From contig LYSY01000001.1 of NCBI GenBank assembly GCA_001657395.1, forward strand, positions 992,001 through 1,056,000: DNA of 64,000 bases, given 5' to 3'. Below are positions 1 to 8,768 of the stretch, piece after piece. The stretch's first letter is position 1; each line of letters starts with the position of its first letter. The notes below the pieces were generated by a model. That model was given only the letters and a program-made list of their open reading frames with translations, was not told the origin of the DNA and did no database searches. The stretch comes from Rhodospirillales bacterium BBD 1991-14 (GTDB lineage: Bacteria > Pseudomonadota > Alphaproteobacteria > Kiloniellales > Kiloniellaceae). A program made the position numbers and the translations under genes.

Positions 1-1342
1 CCAAAAGCCCGGCCTGGCGCGCTGCGATGACCGCGGCACCCAGATCGACCCCCGGCACCGAGCGGCCGGAGCCCTTGCCGAGCGCGCCGTCCAGGGCGAT
101 CACAAGGGCCGGGCGGTTGTAGCGCTCCTTCAGGCGGCTGGCGACAATGCCGATCACGCCGGCATGCCAACCCTCCGCTGCGGCCACGACCAGCCCGTTG
201 CCCGGTCCGGTCTCCTCCACCTGCAGAATGGCCTGATCGAGGACCTGGGCCTCGATCTCCCGGCGCTCGCTGTTGTAGCCGTCCAGCTCGGCGGCCATGG
301 GCACTGCAGCCGCAGGCTCGTCACAGCACAGCAGCCTGGCGCCCAGCGGTGCGGCACCGACCCGTCCGCCGGCGTTCACCCGCGGGCCGAGCAGATAGCC
401 CGCGTGATAGGTGCCCGGCGCCTCGCTGATGCGGGCGACATCACAGAGCGCGGCGAGCCCTGCATTGCCCCGCCGGGCCATGACCTTCAGACCCTGGGCC
501 ACCAGCGCCCGGTTGACGCCGGTCAAAGGCACAACATCGCAGACGGTGCCGAGGGCGACGAGATCGAGCCACTGGCGCAGATCCGGTTCGCGCCGGCCGG
601 CCTGTGCATACCAACCCTCGTCGCGGAGAGTCCGGTTTACGGCAACCACCAACATGAAGGCGACGCCCACGGCGGCCAGTTGCCCCTGCCCGCTGGTATC
701 GTCCAGGCGATTGGGGTTCACCACGGCCGCCACGGCGGGCAGACGCGGTTCGGCGGCGTGGTGATCGACCACCAGGATGTCGAGCCCCTCGGCGGCAGCG
801 GGCTCCAGCACGTCGAAGGCGGTGATGCCGCAGTCGACCGTGACCACCAGGGTGACCCCGCTGTCCGCCAGGCGCTTCAGCGCCGGACCGTTGGGGCCAT
901 AGCCTTCGGCGAGGCGGTCGGGGATGTAGATCTCCAACGCCACCCCAAGGGCTGCAAAGAAGCGGTAAAGCAGCGCCGAAGACGTCGCACCGTCGACATC
1001 GTAGTCGCCGAAGACCGCAACCTTCTCGCCGTTGCGCACCGCCGCGGCCAGGCGCGCCGCCGCCCGGTCCATATCCTGGAAGTCCGAGGGATCGGGAAGA
1101 TAGTCGCGCAGCGTCGGCGCAAGAAAGCGCTCGGCCTCTTCGGGGCCTATGCCGCGGGCCGCGAGCACCCGGCCGACCACCTCCGGCAGGCCCAATTGCT
1201 GGGCCAGGGCCAGGGCGAGGCGACCATCGCTCAGGCGTTCTTCCCAGCGCTTGCCGGCAAGCGACCGCTCCACGCCGAGAAAGCAGTCGCGCCGGGCCTC
1301 CCCCGTCGGTGCCGCTGCGGCATTCGATGGCCCGGTCGCCAT
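1..1342 (-). CDS. recJ: Single-stranded-DNA-specific exonuclease RecJ (C-terminus outside window)
   Basis: RecJ degrades single-stranded DNA 5' to 3' in recombination and mismatch repair. The translation of about 447 residues carries the DHH-phosphoesterase signatures GDYDVDGATS (about residues 112-121) and VVDHH, and near the window edge the SGRSVPGVDLG segment typical of RecJ. The gene runs off at base 1, so the C-terminal part and stop are missing. The ATG at 1342 lies 5 bases after the glpX stop, so it is very likely translated with glpX in the same minus-strand operon (aminotransferase, hom, glpX, recJ). The family assignment is secure. The long plus-strand reading frame over the same bases is a shadow. 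Confidence 0.95.
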   Translation of the reverse strand, partial: MATGPSNAAAAPTGEARRDCFLGVERSLAGKRWEERLSDGRLALALAQQLGLPEVVGRVLAARGIGPEEAERFLAPTLRDYLPDPSDFQDMDRAAARLAAAVRNGEKVAVFGDYDVDGATSSALLYRFFAALGVALEIYIPDRLAEGYGPNGPALKRLADSGVTLVVTVDCGITAFDVLEPAAAEGLDILVVDHHAAEPRLPAVAAVVNPNRLDDTSGQGQLAAVGVAFMLVVAVNRTLRDEGWYAQAGRREPDLRQWLDLVALGTVCDVVPLTGVNRALVAQGLKVMARRGNAGLAALCDVARISEAPGTYHAGYLLGPRVNAGGRVGAAPLGARLLCCDEPAAAVPMAAELDGYNSERREIEAQVLDQAILQVEETGPGNGLVVAAAEGWHAGVIGIVASRLKERYNRPALVIALDGALGKGSGRSVPGVDLGAAVIAARQAGLL

Positions 1343-1347
1343 GGCCG

Positions 1348-2334
1348 CTAGACGCCGAGCTCGTCGTACCAGGTCTTGCGCTGGAAGTTGTGATGAGCCT
1401 CGACGTAGCGCACGGTGCCGGACTTCGACCGCATAACCACCGAGTGGGTCATGGCGCCGCCGTGGTATCGGCGCACGCCTTTCAGCATCGAGCCATCGGT
1501 GACGCCACTGGCGGCAAACATGACGTCCCCGCTGGCCAGATCGTCCAGGCTGTACTTCCGGTCATAGTCGGTGATGCCCCAGCGGTCGGCACGGCGGCGC
1601 TCCTCGTCATTGCGAAAGACGAGTCGCCCCTGGAACTGGCCGCCGATGCAACGCAGCGCCGCGGCGGCCAGAACCCCCTCCGGCGCACCGCCGACCCCGA
1701 TATAGATGTCGACGCCGCTTTCCGGGCTGCTCGTGGCCATGACCCCGGAAACATCGCCGTCGCCGATCAGCATGATCCGCGCTCCCGCCTCGCGGACCTT
1801 GACGATCAACTCGCTGTGGCGTGGCCGGTCCAGGATGCAGGCCACCAAGTCCGAAACCTCGACCTGCTTGGCCTTGGCAAGGTTTGCCAGGTTGGTGGAC
1901 GGCTCCTCGTCGAGGTCGACCAGATCGCCCGGCAGCCCGCCGCCGACGGCGATCTTCGACATGTAGGTATCCGGCGCGTTGAGGAAGTTGCCGGACTCGG
2001 CCATCGCGATCACGGCCATGGCGTTCTGCCCGCCCTTGGCCGTGATGGTGGTGCCCTCAAGGGGATCGAGCGCAATGTCGATGGAGGGCCCGCCGCTGCC
2101 GACCTTCTCACCGATGTAGAGCATCGGTGCCTCGTCGCGCTCGCCCTCGCCAATCACCACGGTGCCGTCGATGCCCAGGCTGTTCAACGACTGACGCATG
2201 GCATTGACAGCAGCCTGGTCGGCGGCTTTTTCGTCGCCCCGGCCCATCAGCCGTGACGCCGCCAGGGCGGCCGCCTCCGTCACGCGGACGGTCTCCAGGG
2301 CCAGGTTTCGATCCATCGCACTGTTGGTTGCCAT
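1348..2334 (-). CDS. glpX: Class II fructose-1,6-bisphosphatase GlpX
   Basis: Hydrolyses fructose-1,6-bisphosphate to fructose-6-phosphate in gluconeogenesis. The 328-residue product shows the GlpX features GRGDEKAADQAAVNAMR, VVIGEGERDEAPMLYIGE and DPLEGTT, which form the metal and substrate site of this family. The ATG at 2334 follows a good ribosome-binding site (AAGGAAGAG, about 6 bases upstream). An earlier in-frame start at 2391 has no comparable site and would add an unconserved tail. It lies between hom and recJ on the same strand. Linkage of glpX with hom is common in alphaproteobacteria (family knowledge). Confidence 0.95.
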   Translation of the reverse strand: MATNSAMDRNLALETVRVTEAAALAASRLMGRGDEKAADQAAVNAMRQSLNSLGIDGTVVIGEGERDEAPMLYIGEKVGSGGPSIDIALDPLEGTTITAKGGQNAMAVIAMAESGNFLNAPDTYMSKIAVGGGLPGDLVDLDEEPSTNLANLAKAKQVEVSDLVACILDRPRHSELIVKVREAGARIMLIGDGDVSGVMATSSPESGVDIYIGVGGAPEGVLAAAALRCIGGQFQGRLVFRNDEERRRADRWGITDYDRKYSLDDLASGDVMFAASGVTDGSMLKGVRRYHGGAMTHSVVMRSKSGTVRYVEAHHNFQRKTWYDELGV

Positions 2335-2398
2335 CGCTGCCTCTTCCTTTCGGACCGCGCCCCGCACCACGCCTTGGTCAGCGCCGGTCATGAAGTGC

Positions 2399-3721
2399 CT
2401 AAAAATCCACGATACGAATCAGTTGCGGCGGTTCCAGGGTGGCGTCCAGCGCCGCGATTCGCGCCAGCGCAGCTTGCATCGACGCCTCGCTGGTCTCATG
2501 TGTCATGATGATGACCGGAACCGGCTCCCCTTCGCCTTCCGCGCGCCCGCGCTGGAGCATCGACTCCATGGAGATGTCGGCATCCCGCAACACCGCCGAG
2601 ACATCGGCGATCACGCCAGGTTTGTCGAGCACCAGCAAGCGCAGATAGTAGGCGCAGGCGTGCCGCTCCATCGGCAGCGTGGGCAACTGGCGGAGTTGCG
2701 TGGACGCAATGCCGAAGACCGGCGGGGCCATGCCGCGCGCCAGATCGATAAGATCGGCGACGACCGCAGAGGCGGTCGGCCCGGCCCCTGCCCCACGGCC
2801 TTCGTACATGGTGGTGTCGACGAAGTCGCCGTCGGCCACGACGGCATTGAAGACGCCGTCGACCGAGGCGATGGGCCGCCCCTTGCGCACCATGCAGGGG
2901 TGGACCCGCTGCTCCACCGCACCGTTCACCTGCTGGGCCACGCCCAGCAGCTTGATACAGTAGCCGAGCTCCTCTGCGTAGGCCACGTCGAGGGCCGAGA
3001 CGTTGCGGATGCCTTCCACGTAGACGGAATCGAAGTCGACTTCGCAGCCGAAAGCCAGCGCCGTCAGGATCGCCAGCTTGTGCGCGGTGTCGACGCCATC
3101 GACATCGAAGCTGGGGTCGGCCTCCGCATAGCCCAGGCGCTGGGCATCGGCCAGGACGTCTGCGAAGTCCTGTGCCGGGCCCGCGTTTGCCCCGCCGCCG
3201 GCAGCCGACATTTGCGTGAGGATGTAGTTGCAGGTGCCGTTCAAGATGCCGTAGACGCGGCTGATCCGGTTGCCCGCCAGGCCCTCGCGCAGGCCCTTGA
3301 TGATCGGGATGCCGCCGGCGACGGCGGCTTCGTAGGCGATGGTGCAGCCCCGGTCTTCGGCAAGCCGCGCAAGGGCCGTTCCGTGATGAGCCAGCAGGGC
3401 CTTGTTGGCCGTCACCACCGACCGCCCCTCCGAAAGCGCCGCTTCCACCGTTTCCAGCGCGGTTCCCTCGGCCCCGCCGATCAACTCGACCACGACGTCC
3501 GCGTCTGCCTCCCGGGCCATCGCGACCGGATCGTCGAACCACCGATAGGACGACAGATCGACCCCTCTGTCCCGGGTCTTGTCGCGCGCGCAGACCGCCG
3601 AGACGCTGACGCCGCGCCCGGACCGGGCGGCAATGGCGACGGCGTTCTGGTCCAGCAGCCGAAGCGTTCCCGCACCGACCGTGCCAAGGCCGGCGACCGC
3701 TATGCGCAGAGGTTTTGTCAA
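2399..3721 (-). CDS. hom: Homoserine dehydrogenase
   Basis: Reduces aspartate semialdehyde to homoserine, the branch point to threonine and methionine. The protein is 440 residues. An N-terminal Rossmann motif GLGTVGAG lies near residues 11-18, followed by VTANKALLAHHG and the homoserine-dehydrogenase signature GILNGTCNYIL. A C-terminal ACT domain (about 355-440, starting around LDKPGVIADVSAVLRDADIS) points to allosteric feedback by an amino acid, usually threonine. The start overlaps the end of the aminotransferase gene by 4 bases (ATGA), a sign of translational coupling. Confidence 0.97.
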   Translation of the reverse strand: MTKPLRIAVAGLGTVGAGTLRLLDQNAVAIAARSGRGVSVSAVCARDKTRDRGVDLSSYRWFDDPVAMAREADADVVVELIGGAEGTALETVEAALSEGRSVVTANKALLAHHGTALARLAEDRGCTIAYEAAVAGGIPIIKGLREGLAGNRISRVYGILNGTCNYILTQMSAAGGGANAGPAQDFADVLADAQRLGYAEADPSFDVDGVDTAHKLAILTALAFGCEVDFDSVYVEGIRNVSALDVAYAEELGYCIKLLGVAQQVNGAVEQRVHPCMVRKGRPIASVDGVFNAVVADGDFVDTTMYEGRGAGAGPTASAVVADLIDLARGMAPPVFGIASTQLRQLPTLPMERHACAYYLRLLVLDKPGVIADVSAVLRDADISMESMLQRGRAEGEGEPVPVIIMTHETSEASMQAALARIAALDATLEPPQLIRIVDF

Positions 3722-4938
3722 GACGCGATGTTCCGGACCTTGGGATCAGCGGGCCCGATTCCGGACGACCGCAGGAAAGACCTGATGTTGCGCACGGCCT
3801 GCCGGGTGCGTTGCTCGTTCTCCACGAGGCCCAGGCGCACGAAGCCTTCGCCGTACTCGCCGAAGCCAATGCCCGGCGCCACGGCCACCTGCGCCTCCTC
3901 CAGCAGCAGTTTGGAGAACTCCAGGGAGCCCATCTCTTTCAGGGCGTCCGGCAGCGGCGCCCAGCAGAACATGGTCGCCGGCGGGCTCGGGATCGGCCAG
4001 CCCGCGGCGGCAAGACCGGAGACCAGCACGTCACGGCGCGAGCGGTAGCGCTGGCGCATTTCGTCGATGCAGTCCTGGGGTCCGTTGAGGGCCGCCGTGG
4101 CCGCCACCTGGATCGGCGTAAAGGCCCCATAGTCGAGGTAGGACTTCACACGGCTGAGGGCCGCGACCAGATCGGCGTTGCCGGCGCAGAAGCCGATGCG
4201 CCAGCCGGGCATCGAGTAGGTCTTGCTGAGCGAGGTAAACTCGACCGCGATCTCCCGTGCTCCCGGCACCTGGAGGATCGACGGCGGCGGCGTGCCCTCG
4301 AAATAGACCTCGGCATAGGCCAGGTCGGAAATCACGTAGATATCGTGCTCGCGGCAGAAGTCCACCACCGCAGCATAGAAATCCAGGTCCACGACCTCCG
4401 CCGTCGGATTGGCGGGATAGTTCAACACCAGCGCCGAGGGCTTGGGCACGGAGTGGCGCACCGCGCGCTCCAACTGCTCCATGAAGTCGAATTCGGGTCC
4501 GACGGGAATGCTGCGGATGGCAGCCCCGGCAATGATGAAGCCGAAGGCATGGATCGGATAGCTGGGGTTCGGCGCCAGGATGATGTCGCCCGGACTGGTG
4601 ATCGCCTGGGCCAGGTTGGCCAGCCCCTCCTTGGATCCCAGGGTTACGATCACCTCGCGTTCGGGGTCGAGTTCCACGCCGAAGCGCTCGCTGTAATAGC
4701 GGCAGAGGGCCCGGCGCAGCCCGGGGATGCCGCGCGAGGTGGAATAGCGGTGGACCCGCGGATCGTTCAGGGTTTCGACAAGCTTGTCGATGACGTGCTT
4801 GGGCGGCGGCTGGTCCGGATTGCCCATGCCGAAATCGATGATGTCCTTTCCGTCGGCGCGCGCCTTGGACTTCAAGGCATTCACCTCGGCAAAGACATAA
4901 GGCGGCAAGCGCTTTATACGGTGGAAGTCCTGGGACAT
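3718..4938 (-). CDS. PLP-dependent aminotransferase, AlaC/LL-DAP-aminotransferase-like
   Basis: A 406-residue fold-type I aminotransferase. It has YPANPTAE (substrate carboxylate region), the PLP-lysine segment SLSKTYSMPGWRIGF and the N-terminal RIKRLPPYVF found in AlaC-type glutamate-pyruvate transaminases. The position directly before hom suggests a role in amino-acid biosynthesis; alanine synthesis is the closest match, but the exact substrate cannot be fixed from sequence. The ATG at 4938 is chosen because homology begins there. The 66 extra residues of the open frame are low-complexity and overlap the neighbouring lipoprotein gene region. Its last 4 bases overlap hom. Confidence 0.9.
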   Translation of the reverse strand: MSQDFHRIKRLPPYVFAEVNALKSKARADGKDIIDFGMGNPDQPPPKHVIDKLVETLNDPRVHRYSTSRGIPGLRRALCRYYSERFGVELDPEREVIVTLGSKEGLANLAQAITSPGDIILAPNPSYPIHAFGFIIAGAAIRSIPVGPEFDFMEQLERAVRHSVPKPSALVLNYPANPTAEVVDLDFYAAVVDFCREHDIYVISDLAYAEVYFEGTPPPSILQVPGAREIAVEFTSLSKTYSMPGWRIGFCAGNADLVAALSRVKSYLDYGAFTPIQVAATAALNGPQDCIDEMRQRYRSRRDVLVSGLAAAGWPIPSPPATMFCWAPLPDALKEMGSLEFSKLLLEEAQVAVAPGIGFGEYGEGFVRLGLVENEQRTRQAVRNIRSFLRSSGIGPADPKVRNIAS

Positions 4939-5056
4939 GGGATCTTGGTCTGTGGTGCCGGATCGTTGCCTGGACCGCTTGCTGGGGCTCCCCGGCGGGC
5001 CGCGAAGCCGGGATCTCTGTGGGGCCTCGTCCGCCCCCCTTGTACCGGTGGGGCCG

Positions 5057-5842
5057 CTACTTTTCCAGGAAGATTTCGACCCTTCTGTTGCCGGCTTCGC
5101 CCGACGGCATGAACTCGTGATAGACGGGCTCGGCATCCGACCTTGCTTCGGTCTTCAGGGCCGCAGCAGACACACCCAGGCGCTGCAACTCTTCCGAGAC
5201 CGCGTCGGCCCGCTTCAGCGACATCTCGAAATTGGCCACCTGATGTTCGTCCGGCGTCGTATTGCGGGTCCGGCTGCTGGCGTGGCCCACCACCCGCAAG
5301 CTCCCGCCGCGCTGCTGATGCAGGGTCACGAGATCGCGCAGAACGTCGCGGTCGTTGCCGTCCAGATCGACCGACCCGTGGCTGAAGAAGATGATCGCCG
5401 CGAGCTGTCCGGCATCGCTTGCCGATGACTGCGGCTCAAGAGCGGCAACCTGGCTGCCACGGGTGACCGAGCCGGAGGAGATGATCAGGCTGTTGGCGAA
5501 AGGATCGGCCGAAGCTGCTGTTTCCAGCGGCAGGACCTCGGTGAAGGTCGCGCTGTCGCGGTCTGCGGAGAGCTCGGCCACCCTCTGCTGGCGGTCTTCA
5601 GGCGAGCTGTAAGGCTGCGGTTCCCGCGGAACCTCGGAAAGACTAGGAAATTCCTCCTCTCCGTCGGACGGGGTGACCCTCTGCGGCTGTTCGGCCGCCA
5701 GCGCCTCCGGGGACTTGGTGACATCGTCCAGGGCGGCACAACCGGCCAGCGCCAGGGCCGCGGCAAAGCCGGCAAAACCCCTCGCCCAACGCAGCGGGCC
5801 GGGCCTCACAGGCATGCCGCCGGTTTTCTGCAACCTTGCCAT
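5057..5842 (-). CDS. OmpA-domain lipoprotein
   Basis: A predicted 261-residue outer-membrane lipoprotein. The N-terminus has a short basic stretch, a hydrophobic segment and the lipobox LAGC, so the mature protein would begin at that Cys. The C-terminal 110 residues resemble an OmpA/Pal peptidoglycan-binding domain, with LRVVGHASSRTR, LKRADAVSEELQRLGV and a final NRRVEIFLEK. The middle is proline- and acid-rich linker. The ATG at 5842 has a GAGGAA site 8 bases upstream and is preferred over upstream in-frame TTG/ATG codons. It probably tethers the envelope to peptidoglycan. The gene stands alone, with phaC divergent beyond a roughly 200-base gap in which I see no clear motif. Confidence 0.85.
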   Translation of the reverse strand: MARLQKTGGMPVRPGPLRWARGFAGFAAALALAGCAALDDVTKSPEALAAEQPQRVTPSDGEEEFPSLSEVPREPQPYSSPEDRQQRVAELSADRDSATFTEVLPLETAASADPFANSLIISSGSVTRGSQVAALEPQSSASDAGQLAAIIFFSHGSVDLDGNDRDVLRDLVTLHQQRGGSLRVVGHASSRTRNTTPDEHQVANFEMSLKRADAVSEELQRLGVSAAALKTEARSDAEPVYHEFMPSGEAGNRRVEIFLEK

Positions 5843-6045
5843 CGCTTCGCTTCCTCGCATCGCCAAGGGCCCGGATTCTGTGACGTTCAGGGCCCGACCG
5901 CCGTCCCAGAGGCGGGATTCTCTGCTATTGAATCGGCGCTACCCCCCTATTACTTTGCGGGGCGTTTCTGCGGCGCCGACAGCCTGAATCCGGATTCCTA
6001 CCCCGGGCTCAGGCCCACAGTTCCCGGTAGGATAAGGAAGCCGTC

Positions 6046-7851
6046 ATGGCGGAGCAACAGCCCCCCGACATCAAACTGCCCGACCCGGTGGAAATCTCCA
6101 AATCGGTGGCCGGAATCGCCGAGCGCAGCCAGAAGCTGGTGAACGAGTTCCTTGAGCGGCAATACAAGGACGGCAACGGAGGCTCCTCTGCCCTCGATCC
6201 CATGAACATCGGCGCCGCCTTCATGGAGATGACCAGCCGCATGATGGCAGACCCGGCCAAGCTGGTGCAGGCCCAGATGTCCCTCTGGCAGGACTACATG
6301 CGTCTCTGGCAGACCACCGCCCAGCGGATGATGGGCCAGGAGGCCTCGCCGGTGGCCGAGCCGGAGCGCGGCGACCGGCGCTTCAAGCATCCGGAATGGG
6401 ACGAGAACGAGCTCTTCGACTTCGTCAAGCAGTCCTACCTGCTGACGGCGCGCTGGATGCAGACGACCGTCAAGGACGTCGAGGGCCTGGACGACAAGAC
6501 GTCCCAGAAAGTCGATTTCTATACCCGGCAGTTCGTCGATGCGATGGCGCCCTCCAACTTTCTGATGACCAATCCGGAGGTCCTGCGCGAGACCCTGGAG
6601 TCCGGCGGAGAGAACCTGGTCAAGGGCCTGGAGAACCTGCTCGACGACCTCGAACGCGGCAAGGGCCGGCTCAAGATCAGGATGACCGACACGGAGGCCT
6701 TCGAGCTGGGCGAAAACATTGCCGTCACGCCCGGCAAGGTGGTCTACCAGAACGACCTGATGCAGCTGCTGCAGTACGAGCCGACGACCGAACAGGTAAA
6801 CAAGCGGCCGCTGCTGATCATTCCGCCGTGGATCAACAAGTTCTACATCCTGGACCTGCGGCCCAAGAACTCCTTCATTCGCTGGGCCGTCGCCCAGGGC
6901 CACACGGTCTTCGTCATCTCCTGGGTCAACCCGGACGAGAAGCTGGCCGCCAAGACCTTCGAGGACTACATGCTCGAGGGCCCGCTCGACGCCCTCAGCG
7001 CCGTCGAAAAGGCGACCGGCGAGAAAGACGCCAACGTCATCGGCTACTGCCTGGGCGGCACGCTTCTGGCCTGCACCCTCTCCTACATGCAGGCGAAGAA
7101 GGATGAGCGCATCAAGTCGGCGACCTTCTTCACCACGATGATGGATTTTGACGACGCCGGAGAGCTGGGCGTCTTCATCGACGAGGTGCAACTGGCCGCG
7201 CTCGAAGAGAAGATGAGCGAGAAGGGCTATCTCGAAGGCGGCGACATGGCCACCACCTTCAACATGCTGCGCGCCAACGACCTGATCTGGTCCTTCGTCG
7301 TCAACAACTACCTGATGGGCAAGGACCCCTTCCCCTTCGACCTGCTGTACTGGAATTCCGATTCGACGCGCATGCCGGCGGCCATGCACAGCTTCTACCT
7401 GCGCAACATGTACCAGGAGAACCGCCTGGTCGAACCCGGCGGCATCACGCTCAAAGGGGTCGACGTCGACCTGTCGAAGATCAAAGTGCCGGGCTGCATG
7501 ATCTCCACGCGGGAAGATCACATCGCCCCCTGGAAGGCGACCTACTCCGCTACCCAGCTCCTGGGCGGGCCCATGAAGTTCATCCTCGCCGGTTCCGGCC
7601 ACATCGCCGGGGTTGTGAACCCGCCGGAGGCCAACAAGTACGGCTATTGGACGAACGCCAAGAACCCGAAGTCTCCGGAGAGCTGGATCAACGGGGCCGC
7701 CGAGCATGCCGGGTCGTGGTGGCCCGAATGGAACAAGTGGATCGGCCGCTTCAGCGAAGGCCAGGTGCCGGCCCGCAAGCCCGGAGACGGCAAGCTGAAG
7801 GTCCTCGAAGACGGGCCGGGCAGCTACGTGAAGGTCAAGGCGCACGACTAG
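6046..7851 (+). CDS. phaC: Class I poly(3-hydroxyalkanoate) synthase
   Basis: Polymerises (R)-3-hydroxyacyl-CoA into storage polyester at the surface of PHA granules. The 601-residue length fits class I PhaC. The lipase-like box GYCLGG places the catalytic Cys at residue 335; downstream WNSDSTRMP holds the catalytic Asp region, and AGSGHIAGVVNPP the catalytic His. A ribosome-binding site AAGGA precedes the ATG. No phaA, phaB, phaR or phasin gene is near, so precursor supply must come from elsewhere. The 938-codon antisense frame over this gene is an artefact of codon bias. Confidence 0.97.
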   Translation: MAEQQPPDIKLPDPVEISKSVAGIAERSQKLVNEFLERQYKDGNGGSSALDPMNIGAAFMEMTSRMMADPAKLVQAQMSLWQDYMRLWQTTAQRMMGQEASPVAEPERGDRRFKHPEWDENELFDFVKQSYLLTARWMQTTVKDVEGLDDKTSQKVDFYTRQFVDAMAPSNFLMTNPEVLRETLESGGENLVKGLENLLDDLERGKGRLKIRMTDTEAFELGENIAVTPGKVVYQNDLMQLLQYEPTTEQVNKRPLLIIPPWINKFYILDLRPKNSFIRWAVAQGHTVFVISWVNPDEKLAAKTFEDYMLEGPLDALSAVEKATGEKDANVIGYCLGGTLLACTLSYMQAKKDERIKSATFFTTMMDFDDAGELGVFIDEVQLAALEEKMSEKGYLEGGDMATTFNMLRANDLIWSFVVNNYLMGKDPFPFDLLYWNSDSTRMPAAMHSFYLRNMYQENRLVEPGGITLKGVDVDLSKIKVPGCMISTREDHIAPWKATYSATQLLGGPMKFILAGSGHIAGVVNPPEANKYGYWTNAKNPKSPESWINGAAEHAGSWWPEWNKWIGRFSEGQVPARKPGDGKLKVLEDGPGSYVKVKAHD

Positions 7852-7884
7852 CGGCTGCCAAGGCTTGGTCCTGCAGAAACCGTC

Positions 7885-8766
7885 ATGACGGAACCGGTCG
7901 ACCGGGACCTGCTGATTGCCTCGGCGCCGCTGGCACGCGCTTGGGCAGCCGAAGGCTGCTGGCGCGATGGCAACAGCGGCGCAAGCTGCGAGGCCTATCA
8001 TGCGATCTGGCAGTACCTGCGCATCATCGGGGTGGTGACCACCCTCGACCATCATGCCCACCTCTACACAGAGGCTCTGCAGAGGATCGCGGCCGATCCG
8101 TTGCGGCGCCGGGTGCTGCTGTCCGGTTCCGCTGACTACGGGCTGCTGGCCATTGTGGCTGCTGCGTTTCGGCAAACTGGGGCAGAGCCGGCCGTTACCC
8201 TGGTCGACCGCTGCGAGACCCCCCTGAAGCTGGCCCGATGGTATGGCGAAAAGCGCGGCCTGAAGGTCGAGACCCGGCAGGCCGATCTGCTGACTTACGA
8301 GTCCGAGACCCGCTTCGACATGGTCTGCGTGCATTCGCTGCTGGGGCTCGTGCGCGCGGAAGACCGCCCTCTGCTGACCCGGCGATGGCACGACCTGCTG
8401 CGTCCCGGCGGCCGGGTGCTCTGCATCAATGCAATCAGCCCGGCCCACCATCCGGCGCAGGTGCGCTACTCCGCCGAGCGGCGGGCCGAACACCGGCGGC
8501 GGGTGGAGGAGGCCGCGCAGGGCTGCCGGGACTCGCTGGACATCGCGCCGGAGACCCTGGGGGAGATGGCGTTTACCTACTCCGGCACCGTGGTCTCGAA
8601 CGTGATCCGCTCCCGCGCCGAAATCACCGCGCTCTTCGAAGACGCCGGAATGGTCATCGAGGAGCAGCGCTTCGGCCGGCTGGGCGTCGACGACAGCCAC
8701 CACTTCTCCGGACCGACCCCGCCGGAGAAGCGCGAGTACGCCTGGATCGTCGCGCGGAGGCCATAG
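7885..8766 (+). CDS. Class I SAM-dependent methyltransferase-like protein
   Basis: A 293-residue protein with the topology of a Rossmann-fold methyltransferase. Strand 1 is VLLSGSADYGLLAIVAAA, an acidic strand-2 end TLVDRCETPL follows, and then FDMVCVHSLLGLV and LLRPGGRVLCINAI, the usual post-motif II/III segment. The glycine-rich motif I is atypical (SGSADYG), so the cofactor call is less certain than the fold. It starts 33 bases after phaC on the same strand and may be cotranscribed; whether it acts on PHA metabolism is unknown. The substrate is not recognisable. Confidence 0.75.
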   Translation: MTEPVDRDLLIASAPLARAWAAEGCWRDGNSGASCEAYHAIWQYLRIIGVVTTLDHHAHLYTEALQRIAADPLRRRVLLSGSADYGLLAIVAAAFRQTGAEPAVTLVDRCETPLKLARWYGEKRGLKVETRQADLLTYESETRFDMVCVHSLLGLVRAEDRPLLTRRWHDLLRPGGRVLCINAISPAHHPAQVRYSAERRAEHRRRVEEAAQGCRDSLDIAPETLGEMAFTYSGTVVSNVIRSRAEITALFEDAGMVIEEQRFGRLGVDDSHHFSGPTPPEKREYAWIVARRP

Positions 8767-8768
8767 GT

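Noticed and set aside
164-1351. A 395-codon plus-strand frame at the window start
   Set aside because: It is antisense to recJ, which has clear DHH motifs and an operon context; the plus-strand translation has no recognisable features.
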